Assembly: GCA_012274445.1 (NCBI GenBank)
Contig: JAAROD010000029.1
Coordinates: 930,001-994,000 of the forward strand
Length of the DNA: 64,000 bases
Origin: Sclerotiophoma versabilis
Taxonomy: Eukaryota > Ascomycota > Dothideomycetes > Pleosporales > Didymellaceae
Reading direction: 5' to 3'
The notes below the pieces were generated by a model that made no database searches, was not told the DNA's origin, and worked only from the letters and a program-made list of their open reading frames with translations. Made by a program: the position numbers and the translations under genes. Below, one piece after another: positions 11,659 through 22,898 of this stretch; the stretch's first letter is position 1, and each line of letters opens with the position of its first letter.

Positions 11659-12265
11659 GATGGCGGCGTGTTTGCGCGTCAGCTGTACGGCTCGTGCGCG
11701 GCGAGAGGGACGATTGCCTGGGCAGCGGTCGCGGGGTGTTCCTGCGCCGCGTCGACGAGCTCGAAGTTCGCGACGCGTCGAGCTGCTGCCGGCCCACTCC
11801 CGCCCGCCGTAGCTAGCGCCAGAGCGGAGCGCCGCACGCTCCACAGTGACATAACAGGCCGTGGTGCAGGTGCGCTGGCCGTCGACTTCCACCTTGTTGT
11901 TCTCGCAGCGTGTGCATCCTGTCCTGCCGCCCGTACTGGCCTTCACTCCCGCCCGGCCGCAGCCGCATACGCCTCTGTCCTCGTGACCAGGCCCTTCACC
12001 TCTCGCCTTATCGCACCTTCGCTGCGGCGTGCCGGCGTAGAGTGCCAATCACCAGCTTGCATTCTCCCACGATCCACCACCGCGACCGCTCACAGACAGC
12101 CTGGGAAGCAGCGACCAGACCTGCCCCGCACCGCCGTGTCATGCGAACAGGCGCAGCGTCTTTGTTTTGGTAGTCTGACCATCCTCACCGTACGCGCTTT
12201 CCCTATGAAACTGTCGCCGTCTCCAGTTGCCATGGGCCACCATTACAGACCGCAACTGACCGACT
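11659..12265. promoter_or_regulatory. Shared upstream region of SMC1 (-) and GPC1 (+)
   Basis: 607-base G+C-rich interval between two divergent starts. Open frames run through it on both strands but show no family sequence and are probably composition artefacts. No specific promoter element can be assigned. Confidence 0.5.
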
Positions 12266-13904
12266 ATGGCTGCAGGCTCCCCTCCACGCCACTTGCAGAG
12301 GCCTTTGCATCGCCGCACACCTTCGAGCCTTGAGAGAGTCCCTGAGCACCTGCCCGTCATGTCCACCCAGGACCCCAAATCCAGGTCAGAGCCCCAGCTG
12401 GGCCTCTCCGACCTCTCCACCGCCCCTACACCTGCCGACTCGACACGCGCTGCCTCTGCGCTTCTGGGAGACCCTGCGCGCTCCCACCCACCACCCACCT
12501 CTACCCCCGGCCTTTCGCGCTCCAACTCCATCTCCAACAGCTCCTACCACGATGAGTCCGAGGACGAGACCGCCTTCTTCCCGCCCGTCGAGCGGCTGAC
12601 CATGTTCGACTTCATCGAGAACATGGCCCTTGCACAGCGCTTCGACAAGCTGCAGGCCTCCATCTCTTCCCAGACGGAGAAGCTGAAGAACCAGGCCAAG
12701 AACCGAGGTATCACACGAGACCGAGTGGTTGATGAATGGCGGAGAAGAGTGCCCACTGAGGGCGAACAGCTCGAACGATACAGAAGGCGCATGCGCAAGT
12801 CTGTCGACCGGCTCAACGCGCGCTTCAACGAATCCATCACCGTCACTGCACGAGAGAAGGCTTCCTTCATCGCTGCTGTCATGAACATCTTCGTCTCTGG
12901 CTACCTTGTCGGTCTGCACCCTGACTACTTCCCCCATTGGTACACCGCCCAGCTTCTGTACTTCATGCCTGTGCGCTACTACACCTACCACAAGAAGGGC
13001 TACCACTACTTCCTGGCTGATCTCTGCTACTTTGTCAACATCCTCGCCGTCCTCAGTATCTGGGTATTCCCGCAGTCGAAGCGCCTCTTCATCGCCACGT
13101 ACTGCCTGATCATGGGTAACAACGCAATCGCCATCATCATGTGGCGTAACTCGCTCGTGTTCCATTCCATGGACAAAGTCGTTAGGTATGTATATCTTCA
13201 CGCGATCCCGACCCTGTGCTGATCAAGATAGTCTCTTCATCCACATCATGCCCTGCGTAACCCTTCACTGCATCGTGCATCTGCTCACCCCTGAGTACCA
13301 AAAAGAGCACTACCCCGCCATCTACAGTATCCGCCACTCCGACCCGTCCTCTCCCCATCATTACAACCTGCCACAGATGATGATGTGGGCCTCCCTTCCA
13401 TACGCCATCTGGCAGTTGTCATACCACTTCCTGATCACCGTGCGCCGCCGCGACAAGATTGCCGCCGGGCGACCTACCAGTTTCACGTGGCTGCGCAAGT
13501 CCTATGCTAAGACCTGGATCGGCAAATTCGTCCTGTCTCTCCCGGACTTTCTCCAAGAACCGGCCTTCATGGGCATCCAGTACTCTTATGCCGTTCTCAC
13601 CATGCTGCCAGCTCCCATCTGGTTCTGGTACCGCTGGGCCAGTGGCATCTTCCTCACAGTGGTCTTCATTTGGAGTGTGTACAACGGTGCCACGTACTAC
13701 ATAGATGTGTTTGGCAATCAGTTCAAGAGAGAGCTTGATGCGCTCAAGGCAGATATCGCAAAATGGCAAGCATCTCCTGAGGGCGGCTACACACCGTTCA
13801 CACCATTTGATGGCGGCGTAGAGAAGCAACTCGGATATATTCCTCCTCTGGAAGGTAGCACAGCCGTCAGGCCTACTAGCGGAGAAGCAGAGAAGAGGAA
13901 GTAG
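12266..13904 (+). CDS. GPC1: Glycerophosphocholine acyltransferase 1 (2 exons)
   Basis: Integral membrane enzyme of the GPC1 family (formerly DUF2838, yeast YGR149W) that acylates glycerophosphocholine with acyl-CoA to give lysophosphatidylcholine, part of phosphatidylcholine deacylation/reacylation. Exons 12266-13185 and 13232-13904 (530 aa); the 46-nt intron splits a codon and rejoins KVV|SLFIHIMP. The N-terminal ~110 residues are Ser/Pro-rich and disordered. A cytosolic helical stretch with many Arg/Lys follows, then about eight membrane segments beginning at FIAAVMNIFVSGYLVGL. Conserved family sequence includes HWYTAQLLYFMPVRYYTYHK and NLPQMMMWASLPYAIWQLSY. An in-frame ATG at 12359 is an alternative start that would remove 31 residues. 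Confidence 0.93.
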
Positions 13905-14415
13905 GTCACTGCTGCAATGATTGGACGGCATGTCAGGTTGTTTCCCATTCACGATTCATCTCACCCTATCTGCTTGGTTGTTATCTTGGTGTTTCTCTTG
14001 TTGTATTTGAGCATCTTCACGGCTGGCTACATATACCCTTTTCCTTCTTTTGGCATATGTCTTTAGCTAGCGCGACTATCACATGTCCATTCCGCATCTT
14101 CGCACATGTCTGGAGGCCTTCATGATATTCCGCACTTATAAAGAATTGCTGACGTACCAGTATGGTGTTGTCAATCCCTTCTCGTGTACTCGAACGCCGA
14201 GCTAAGTCCGTCGTGGAGTCAGTCAAGTGCTGCACAACTCTCTCTTTCTCAAGCACCTTCCTTGGAGATGCGCACGCAAACCACGCCCTCCCTGCACTCC
14301 CTCAACCTTCGCGTCGCAACCGCCCACACCTTCCTTTCTCCCTCGGTCTCACAACCCATCCCACCCAACAGCTTCTGCGGCCCGTCACTCTCCAAGATGT
14401 CCCCTACGCTCTTAT
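13905..14415. other. 3' region of GPC1 and unassigned DNA
   Basis: T-rich 3' flank of GPC1 to about 14100, then sequence open in several frames on both strands. No recognisable family. Confidence 0.45.
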
Positions 14416-14856
14416 TCATCTTGCCCTGCATCTCCCCCTCTTGATCTCTCGCCTCAGCAGCCACGATACCACTCCATCAAGATTCGAACAATGGTTATTC
14501 AGACCACCGCATGTACCCCTCGCCTCGTTCATATTGTGTTGCTGCTTCGATGCAGAAGTGCTCTTGAAGCTCTTGAATGCAGGTTGTGTTGGCTGTGATG
14601 CGCGCTTCGTGGGCGTTCCTCGTTGCTCTTTGAAGGCGGAGAAAGAGTCGGAGGCGCGCTCGCGTGCGGCGTTCTTGGGAGGTGATGCTGAGGACGTACT
14701 GGTGTATGTATTGGTGGAGTTTGGGCAAGATCCTACAGAGTTGAAAAGGCGATGGGTGCTTTTGGCAAGGTTTGGTGGGTGCAACGAGAGGGTATTAAAC
14801 GGGTGTGTTAATAACTGCTGGAGAGGACTACTGCGGTATACAGAACAAACTCCCAT
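14416..14856 (-). CDS. Possible small hypothetical gene (weak)
   Basis: A 146-codon minus-strand ORF with ATG at 14856. The part encoding residues ~30-110 is Ser/Thr/Lys/Pro-rich and uses mostly C- or G-ending codons in many positions, which is weakly suggestive of coding. A plus-strand ORF of 258 codons (14162-14938) overlaps the same bases and cannot be excluded. Neither resembles a family I know, and the 3' end could instead be spliced into another minus-strand open frame at 14249-14464. I list this so the region is not read as empty; it may be noncoding. Confidence 0.2.
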   Translation of the reverse strand: MGVCSVYRSSPLQQLLTHPFNTLSLHPPNLAKSTHRLFNSVGSCPNSTNTYTSTSSASPPKNAARERASDSFSAFKEQRGTPTKRASQPTQPAFKSFKSTSASKQQHNMNEARGTCGGLNNHCSNLDGVVSWLLRREIKRGRCRAR

Positions 14857-14959
14857 TTCAAACACAGCATTGAAAGTTCTTGAACTGCATAGTTTGCGCC
14901 CCAGATGCAAGGAATTGAAAACCAGAGTTTACGCGTGAAGATCCATCGCGAGCATTTCC

Positions 14960-15520
14960 TCACACCTTCACCCCCTCCGCTTCTTGCTGCACCGCCCAGG
15001 CCCTCAGCTTCTCTAGCCTTTGTATGTTCTCCTGGTTCCATACCGCTTTGCGGTCGTAGAACTCTTCGCATATCGGGACTCCTCTCTCCGCTTCACTCTT
15101 CAAATCCACCCATTCAACCTTTGAACTTGTGAAAATGTGCACATCCGGTTTCACTCTTTTTCTGCTCTGCTCGTCCAGCGTACCAGCCTTGACGTACACT
15201 GTTGCTTTGTTCCCACTGTAGTGTGCAAAGATATCGGTGTTGCAGTTTCGATTCGGACAATACGCTACCAAGTGCTTTGAGCCGTCTAAGGAGCTGGGAG
15301 AAGGGCGGTTGGAAATGAGGGGTTGCTTGGGGGACGTGATGCTGAAGTTGTAGCACTCGATGACTGCGTTGAGTGCAAACGCTGAGCCGGTTTCTTGCTG
15401 GCAGTAGGTGCAGTGGCAGCAGTGCGTTATCATGGGTGGAGAGGTGAGGGTGTAGGTTACTGTCTTGCAGACGCAGTGACCTTTAAGAGGGATGGAATTG
15501 AGTGTGTCGTTTACGGTCAT
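14960..15520 (-). CDS. GFA/CENP-V domain zinc protein
   Basis: Single exon, 186 aa. The protein has the zinc-binding pattern of the GFA family (glutathione-dependent formaldehyde-activating enzyme-like, Pfam GFA, shared with CENP-V): GHCVCKTVTY near residue 15, CCHCTYCQQETGSAF near residue 35, and CPNRNC near residue 95, giving the expected paired cysteines. The family includes glutathione-adduct enzymes but most fungal members have no known substrate, so I do not assign one. The length is typical for a stand-alone single-domain member. The ATG at 15520 begins MTVNDTLNSIPLKGHC, placing the first motif at the usual distance. Confidence 0.88.
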   Translation of the reverse strand: MTVNDTLNSIPLKGHCVCKTVTYTLTSPPMITHCCHCTYCQQETGSAFALNAVIECYNFSITSPKQPLISNRPSPSSLDGSKHLVAYCPNRNCNTDIFAHYSGNKATVYVKAGTLDEQSRKRVKPDVHIFTSSKVEWVDLKSEAERGVPICEEFYDRKAVWNQENIQRLEKLRAWAVQQEAEGVKV

Positions 15521-16872
15521 TGTATCCGGTGGAACCGTTTTCGAGGGCTGGAGCTGTAGTATGGTTGTTCAAGTCCAGTTTCAAAAAGAGAATGGAGGAG
15601 CAGAGCTGATAAGGCTTCAAGTTGGAGCGCTCGCTTAGGTATTGTGGGGGTGTCAGCACGATGCTCAGACACGTCTTCTAGGCCTTGCGTATTGTCGAAG
15701 CTGACCTAGTTTGGTAATTTCACTCTTGGTGAAGCTGGAATCCTGTCTTCTTAGGATGTTTATACGGGGCGAAGGGCTTCGCTTATTGCTCTGCAACCTA
15801 TCAGGATCGCCCAACCCCTGCTAGGCCATTTCTTACTTGACTGAGCTTACGCGGGACAGCGTTGCACGCCTTCGCGAATTTGCGTGACTGTTACCTGTAT
15901 TAGGTTTCATGCTTATCGCGGAGTGGCACTTGGGTGACAAACGAACACTCACTAAAGACCTATGAGCATTGAAAATCTAGCGCTCTTATCCTGTTTGGCA
16001 GCGTTTGTTACAGACAAGCAAAAGTATAGAGATATACAGAAATTGTTTCCCTACAGATCTTTACTCTCCAAATCTTTATAGCTATAGCAATCGCATGTTA
16101 ATTTGCCCAGATAGTTGAAGTAGTACTCGAGTGACAAAAAAGGCCACCACAACAACAATGCAAGCTACTAGAATTTTGAAACGACAGTGTGGTAGACAAG
16201 ACTTTGTTCTATTATCTAGTATTTTCTATAAACTATTAGCCTGCTGTTATAGCGACGTTTAATGGTAGGAGTAAATTCTCGGTGTTTCGAACAAATTTAG
16301 TTATTTACTTGTGCTACCTTTCTTGTTGTCTAACGTAATAACCATGTGTTGGGGAGACTATTTCAAAAAATGTCGAGTCTGTTGCCTAAGCGGGCACAAT
16401 GACCAAGTGTGATCACAAATGTTAACTAGCGTTATGGGGGGAACTGTGTGGGTAGTGCTGGGAATCTGCTGGATTTGGTGTGCGGCCTTTTTTGTTGTCC
16501 AAGTGTGGAGCGGGTACGGAGATAGGAATGGCGTTAGCCAATGACGAAAGTTAGCGGCAAAGACCCTCGCAATCACATCAACCTCGGAAGCCTGTAACCA
16601 TATTCCCGGTGGAGCTTATCTAGCGAAGTCGGCGTCCAAAACATTCACAGAAGTGCAGAAAACTTTGGGACAGTCGTAGTCTCTTCCACAGTACCGTGGA
16701 TGAGACAGCTGAGTTACCTGCTGTTGAGGCGAAGCACACCTGCCTATCACGGTTACTGGATACTAGCTACTCCAGATATTGTGGAGTCATTGCATTCTGC
16801 AACATCGGTCAGCCAGGAATATTCGTCGTTTCTTTCCTCGTTTCGTGACCTGCATGCCCCAGACTTTTCGCC
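15521..16872. other. Intergenic, A+T-rich core
   Basis: 1.35 kb without a supported gene. About 15960-16360 is clearly richer in A+T than flanking genes (TATA/TTTA-rich, many stops in all frames), consistent with neutral spacer or an old degraded repeat; I see no terminal repeats or coding remnants. The final 200 bases would be the promoter of the MFS gene. Confidence 0.5.
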
Positions 16873-18684
16873 ATGGCACCAAGCACCACACGACCCGAGC
16901 CAACAGAGACCTCACCACTCCTTGGAAAGCCTAACCGTAACGGCCAATCCATTGACCCCAGGGATGAAACCGCACCTGCCATACCTGAGGCCTACAATGA
17001 GACCGATGTAGAGGACGGCGACAATGAGGGTGATCTTGAGCGCCAGCCTAGCAATGGAGAAAGCTCCAAGCACCAAGGCCTGCCAGAAATGAGGAAGCGG
17101 ATGAAATACATCTTTCCCGCCCTCGCCATTGGTGTAAGTGGCCCTCAGCAATCTCAACGTCAATATTGAGCTGAATGATCTAGGTTTTCCTCTCAGCTGC
17201 AGACCAAACACTCATCGTCTCAACGTATGGATTAATTGGCACCGATCTGAAAGCACTCTCCTCGACCTCATGGATAGCAACAGGCTATTTTCTCACTCTT
17301 ACCGCATTCCAACCTCTATATGGCAAGCTCAGCGACGTCTTCGGCCGCAAGGAATGTCTTCTCTTCGGCTACCTAATCTTCGGCATCGGCTCGATGGCTT
17401 GTGGTTTTGCGCGCAATATTGGAGAACTCATTGCAGCAAGAGCATTTGCAGGTATCGGAGGCGGTGGCATGACCGTCTGTGTGAGTATCATGCTATCTGA
17501 CATCTTAAGTCTACGGGACAGAGGTGCGTGGCAGGGATACATCAATCTGGTGTACGCAAGTGGTGCTGCGGTGGGTAGTTCGTTGGGCGGGGTGATGGCC
17601 GAAACGATCGGCTGGAGGTGGTCCTTCATCGCACAGGGACCTCTTTGCCTCATTGCTTTAATCTCTGTCGCTGCTGTCCTCCGACTGCCGAAACCAGATG
17701 ATTCACACTGGAAAGAAAAGTTGGCCAGGATCGACTTCCTTGGGGCTCTGGTCCTTATTGTTGCCATCTTTGGCCTTCTTGTTGGACTAGATCGCGGATC
17801 AAACATTGGCTGGAGCGACCCCATTACCATCGCAGGACTTTGCACTAGTCCGCTGTTTATCGTCTTTGTCCTCGTCGAAAAGTACGTTGCGAAACACCCC
17901 TTCGCACCTGGCCACATCATCCTGGATAAAGCGCTAGTTGCTTGCTATCTCTGCAACTTCTTCGCGTTTGGTGGATGGCTCTCTGCTATCTTCTTCATAC
18001 CGTTGTATTGGCAAGTCAACTACGGCTATGGCGCGTCTCAAGCTGGGCTTCTACTCATGCCTTCTATTATCTGTGGTGTTAGTGGTTCGCTGTTCGGTGG
18101 TATCTACATGAAGCGTACCGCAAAGTATTACTGGATCACAGTTATTGCCTACTCGAATCTGACAATTGGCCTCTCGATCATCCTCCTCTTCGCTGGCACG
18201 ATCATGCGGAGCCTACCCGTCACGGTTGTGGGAACATGTATTTGCGGGTTTTCGAATGGTATTGGAGTAACGACTACACTGATCGGTCTGAGTAAGTCGG
18301 ATAATTGCCAAGATGTGTTCTGTCGACTAACATTTCGCAGTCGCAAATGCATCGCACGCTGATCAAGCCGTTGCTACAGCTTGTAGCTACCTCTTCCGCT
18401 CACTCGGCTCCGTCTTTGGCGTGTCCATGGGTGCAACGGCCTTCAACCAGACACTGCGCTCAACCCTCAAGATTGCACTCAGCGGTGACAAGGACGCTGA
18501 GGAAATTGCCGAACGCGTTCGGGCGGGGCTCGAATACTATCGAAGCCTAGAGCCCCATCTACAAGAAATCGTGCGCGAATGCTACGGTACAGCTACCAGA
18601 GCAGCACTATGTGTAAGCGCGGTCCTTGTTGCAGGCAGTGCAGTTTGTGCGTGGGGCATCAAGGAGAAACGATTGGGGAAGTGA
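16873..18684 (+). CDS. MFS transporter, DHA2/vacuolar basic amino acid transporter-like (3 exons)
   Basis: Exons 16873-17133, 17184-18291, 18341-18684 (570 aa). After a polar acidic N-terminus with ETSPLLGK, typical of Vba/Fnx-type fungal transporters, the first helix VFLSAADQTLIVSTYGLIG starts exactly at the exon 2 boundary. MFS motif A is GKLSDVFGRKE, and the antiporter-type motif is GSSLGGVMAETIGWRWSF. About fourteen hydrophobic segments are visible, as in DHA2 proton antiporters. The two introns (50 and 49 nt) have GTAAGT donors; the second has CTAAC before CAG. The substrate cannot be read from sequence: vacuolar basic amino acids and drug efflux are both possible. Flanked by A+T-rich spacer, with no biosynthetic cluster beside it. 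Confidence 0.92.
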
Positions 18685-18967
18685 GGGCTCTATAATCGAG
18701 ATGCAGCAAAACTCGGTATGTGTTCTTGTAGACAAACTGGCTAATTGCAATTTCAAGATCTTTTCTATGTCCCTTGATTTATTGCTTGAGCTAGTCGTAC
18801 ATCCGATCAATATGATGGTCTTGAAGTCTAGACTTCGACTTCAGTCTCATAATATTCTCTGTCAATAGAAAAGTTTGGTTGACAGATACTTTGGTTCACG
18901 AAACCACTGACAATAATATTCAAGAGTGCAAGTAGCATAGAAGAACTCCCTTTTTTGAAATATAATC

Positions 18968-19531
18968 ATGTCTACAAGTCACATCTTTATCGTCGGCTTG
19001 ATTCTTCCGGGTTACTTCTACACACGTATCATGATGTCTTCACCAAACCAAGCATACTGGACTTTCATCTACAAGCATTACGAATGCATTGCAGCGCAGT
19101 ATGCACTGTCAGCTCCAGCCAACACTACAGCGACCACGCCATCTTCGCATGTGACACCGTCGCCACCAAGCTCACCCGACACGTCACCAACTCCATCGCA
19201 TTCGATGTTGCATTTTCCAAAGTTACTGAAAGTTGAAGAAGAACATTGCGAGTGCGACTTCGACTTCTGTAAGGGCTTCTGTGCAGGGCTGCCAGATGTA
19301 AAATCAAGCCCTGATGACATCCAGCCAGATGTTCACATGGATGCATACTTCCTCTACCAATACTGCATGGCAGTGCAGCAAGCTCAAGCAGTTATTGCCT
19401 GGGTTGACGTGTACTTGGCTTCGCCCGACCCACAGGCTAGCGTTGATTCTATCCCGTGTCAGACGGACTTTGAGATGCGCATTTGGGCGCAGGCTACAAG
19501 GGCGTTGGCTGAGAGGAAGAAGGGAACTTAG
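18968..19531 (+). CDS. Small hypothetical protein, Cys-rich patch
   Basis: 187 codons from ATG 18968; no intron needed. I do not recognise it. A weak hydrophobic stretch lies at residues 5-18, a Thr/Ser/Pro-rich linker at about 50-79, and a cysteine cluster C94, C96, C101, C105 (HCECDFDFCKGFC). The C-terminal half is an ordinary mixed helical sequence with Gln/Ala. A real gene is plausible because the frame is long for its A+T-rich surroundings and has amino-acid composition like a protein, but there is no family support. It could be a lineage-specific protein. Confidence 0.45.
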   Translation: MSTSHIFIVGLILPGYFYTRIMMSSPNQAYWTFIYKHYECIAAQYALSAPANTTATTPSSHVTPSPPSSPDTSPTPSHSMLHFPKLLKVEEEHCECDFDFCKGFCAGLPDVKSSPDDIQPDVHMDAYFLYQYCMAVQQAQAVIAWVDVYLASPDPQASVDSIPCQTDFEMRIWAQATRALAERKKGT

Positions 19532-20908
19532 GGTCCTCGGAGAGTCTGAGCAGGGATAGTGTAGCGTAAGGTCGTAGCATCACCCTCTTCTCTAGCTTAG
19601 TTCAAGCCATTATATCTTGTTATAATATGATACCTATAGACCATCCTATGAGCTTATTGCATCGTGATAAGAGCGTGGTGTTGCGAGGGATAGTGAAGGT
19701 TTCCTGGGTCATATCTGCGAAAGTACTATACATTGCGTGTTAGCGAAGCTGCGAAGACCTCTCAAAAGCTACATGCAGAGCGCAGGGGATATATAGCATG
19801 TAGATAATATATCCAAAGTGATCGAAATGCATGATATCAGCTCCGATTAATCTTGTCGTGCTGCAGTCCTGTTACCACCTTCCTCGCCGACTGCTGTGCC
19901 ACTTGTACCTCAGTTTCACCTCACTGGCTGCCTCGCCTTGGCAATTATTTGTCACTATCAACCCGTAACCTTGGAAGTTGGAACTCCATGCGATGCCGCT
20001 CAGTCACGCAGCAGCGGCCGGTCTGAGAGGAGGCGAAGGATGCGCAGGATGCATAAAAAGCAAGCAGTCCGGAAGCGCTACCGAAAAACTAAACGAATGA
20101 CAACGACGATACACATCCCAAGGCCCCACATGATCTCGCTTTGCCAAACAATGCGACACTGCGCCTGCTTCTGTAGGTATTCTCGGAAAAGCAGCTCGAT
20201 GCAGCAGTAGCTCTCCATGAAGAAGGAAGGCGCGCAAGGCTGCAACGATATATTTACAACACTCCAGATCTGACGCACAGCTTTATTATGCGGTCACAGC
20301 TTTTCAATAAGCAAGGAGTGTTAATTAAGATGTTTGAAATGCATCAAAGTGTTCGTAGTCGTACGTTTAACACGGGCAAGTAGGCGTATACATGCTCAGA
20401 GCTGCACGTAGGGCACCCCAATGAGGCGCGCGTCAAATACGCCAACACACGAGGGAAGTCCCGTTACTTGGGTGCAAGCGTCCGAAAGAGGTGAACGGTC
20501 TCTGAACGGTAGCGGAGATGTGATGGTATGCAGGTCCCCTTCCGAGATCCATGGGAACGGAAGAGCCAGTGACACGTTCATGCAAATAGTGGCCTGATTC
20601 TGAAAAAGCATTTCGCTACCTTAATGAAGGGATTATGCAGATCTTCTGCCTGAGGACTTGTTTTGGTGGACGATTAGCGAGGCCCAGTAAGACAGTTGGG
20701 GACCAGGGTTGGGAAACGATGCGGGCCACCGGCATGCACAGGATGCTTCCCCGGTAAGCTAGCGTCGTACACGATCTACACACATCCTTTAGTGTCGATT
20801 CTGATCTGTGTTTTTGACTGTTGACGATTGACGAACGATTGGGTGCGGTTTGAGCCTTCGCTGTAGGATTTTTCCATTTGAAACAGCCTCGCATGAGCTT
20901 GTACTCCC
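19532..20908. other. Intergenic, no supported gene
   Basis: 1.38 kb between the orphan ORF and the 3' end of the SET-domain gene. Several 60-130-codon frames exist on both strands but overlap one another and show no protein-like features. Confidence 0.5.
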
Positions 20909-22640
20909 TTATGCCGCAACATGAAGGCGTCGTTGCTCTGCCTCCTCCCAGACACATCTTTGGCACATGCAGTCTCCACCTAGCGCACCAACTGCCCATT
21001 CTCTGCGCTCTTTGACAGGCAACCTGACATCGCAGTAATGTCCAAAGACCTCTTCGCCTTTCTTCAGCCCAGGACCTTTGCTAGGATCCCTTCCCCTCCA
21101 ATCAACAAGTTTCTCGCGTGACCAGAATTTCATAGTTCCTTGCCATTCCCAGGCCACGTTCGGGTCGCAGCTGTGATTGGCTAGACACCACATTGGATGA
21201 ACAGCACCAATTTCCGGCCGACCGTCCAGTCCTTGTTGAGCAGAAGCCGTGCCTCTCAATTTGGCGTAGATAGTGTTGAAAATCCAGGTGTCGTATCGAT
21301 GGCTTTGAGTGAATATGTTGACATCCATCTTCTCCAGTATATGTAAGGGCTTGATGATATTGTTGTTGAACGAGAATGGTAAGGTTCTCGGGACACCACC
21401 AAAAGCATCAATGAGCTGACCCTCTGAATTGACTTGCCATACAGTGTCCAGATCTTTGCCATGGTAGTCGCCCCAGATGTAGCGAAGCTCCTTTAATTCG
21501 AGGGGGTGAAGGTCTTGTGTTTCTGCCAGTGCTAGGGCTCGGACGAGAAGGATGGAGTACAGAGAGTCCGCAGCTTCGCGGGCAGGGACTTTGCTCTGGT
21601 CTTCACTCACTCCACAGATTGAAGGATGATAAGTGTCCTGTGCCAGATCGTGGCATTCTTCACTACAGAAGAACACCTCATCGCATTCTTCGCAAGAAAC
21701 AATAGCGTCCCTGGCACCTGGCGAGTTAGGTAATGTAGTGCTACACGCATCGCAATACACATCGTGGAGCCTCGATACAGCTGTCAAGAGAGATCTCTCG
21801 TTCAACACCTCCTCTCCAGGCGCGATGTCCTCCTTCGCAAACACGCCTAGCTGTTTCACGAATTGGACTTCTTCATCTGGCCCCTGGCTTGATGAATCTG
21901 TCGAGAGAAGTGGTAGCTCAGAAACCCTTACTTCGAGCTTAGGGGCTATGTTCGCCATCTCGTCGTTCAGAAATTGAAGACATTCTTCTGAGTGGCGGTC
22001 TGGTTCATACTCGTTCCAGGGATAGTTTTCACGACGAACGAGCCCTTTGTCAGGATAATCGTCTACCTCAACATCATCGACATTCTCGCCTTCTTTCTCG
22101 TAGTGGGCTTGAAGTTGCGAGGTCAAGCTTTCGTCGTATTTGCTGAAGATAGTGTCGTCTGGAAAAGCTCTCATTGCGCGCGCAATATAGTCGAATGCGC
22201 TGCGGAAACAGCCGCAAGCCAATAAGGCTTCTATAAGAATGTCATGCCTTGCCACGTTAGTAAGTGAACACTTGTACACAACAATCCAAGCCTCCTCTTA
22301 CGTACGCAGTTCTCGAAAGATGTTTCTGCGCCCAGATGATAACCTTGTCATCCTCTTCACTTTGAATATGATCAGCAGGATCGATTGTCAGGCTCGCAAC
22401 TCCCTCTGAGAGATAGTCGGCATTCGCAGCTTCTGAAGCCTCATCGTGGTATTCTCCTTCTTCAACAACTTCGTCAACAAGTAAGAGCGCCTTGTATGCA
22501 TCGCCAACAGCAAGATCAGGATATCCGAGTCTTCTATACGCCTTTGCCAGTTTTAGACGATGCACTATACTGTAAGGCTGCTCAGGTGTTTGTTGCTGCA
22601 ATGTGATGAGCTCGTTGGTGAGCTTTGCGCATATCTGCAT
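20909..22640 (-). CDS. TPR/SET-MYND domain protein (SMYD-like lysine methyltransferase), 2 exons
   Basis: Exons on the minus strand 22640-22306 and 22247-20909 (557 aa), 58-nt intron with GTACGT donor, CTAAC and AAG acceptor; joining gives SRTAHDILIEALLACGC. N-terminal helices (KLAKAYRRLGYPDLAVGDAY) look like TPR-type repeats. The SET domain starts at GVFAKEDIAPGEEVL, is split by a zinc-finger module with paired Cys (CDACS, CEECDEVFFCSEECH), and continues with the cofactor motif NHSCDPNVAW, then GEEVFGHYC and a post-SET CMCQRC. Such SMYD-like proteins use S-adenosylmethionine to methylate lysines; the target here is unknown. A stop lies two codons upstream of the ATG at 22640, but an alternative first exon (ATG GAG near 22690, with a GTAGGG donor) would splice in frame. 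Divergent from the LisH-WD40 gene. Confidence 0.88.
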
Positions 22641-22898
22641 GGGTCAGCATGGTACATTGACTTCCCTGGCGATCTCCCTACCTCCATCTTCGGTCGATTA
22701 GATAACTGTTGAAAGTACAGTTGTGAAGCACGTGCACGTAAGACAAACTTTTTGGAGATGGTGGCGGGACTAGTGGCATTAGCTCGCTTCGCTCTTGCCC
22801 ACCCAGTGCAACCCACCACCACGTTGCAGTGACACAGCTTCAGCTACAAACGCAAGTAAGCACAATCGTTGCTCATAAGCCCCTTCTAGTCGTCTGTC
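22641..22898. promoter_or_regulatory. Compact divergent promoter
   Basis: 258 bases separate the start codons of the SET-domain gene (-) and the LisH-WD40 gene (+). Both must be driven from here, so their regulation may be linked. No clear TATA box seen. Confidence 0.5.

Noticed and set aside
15960..16360. A+T-rich patch as a possible transposon remnant
   Set aside because: No inverted or direct terminal repeats, target duplication or transposase-like peptide could be seen; left as spacer.
16873..19531. MFS gene plus orphan as a secondary-metabolite cluster
   Set aside because: No synthase, tailoring enzyme or pathway regulator is near; neighbours are housekeeping or regulatory genes.
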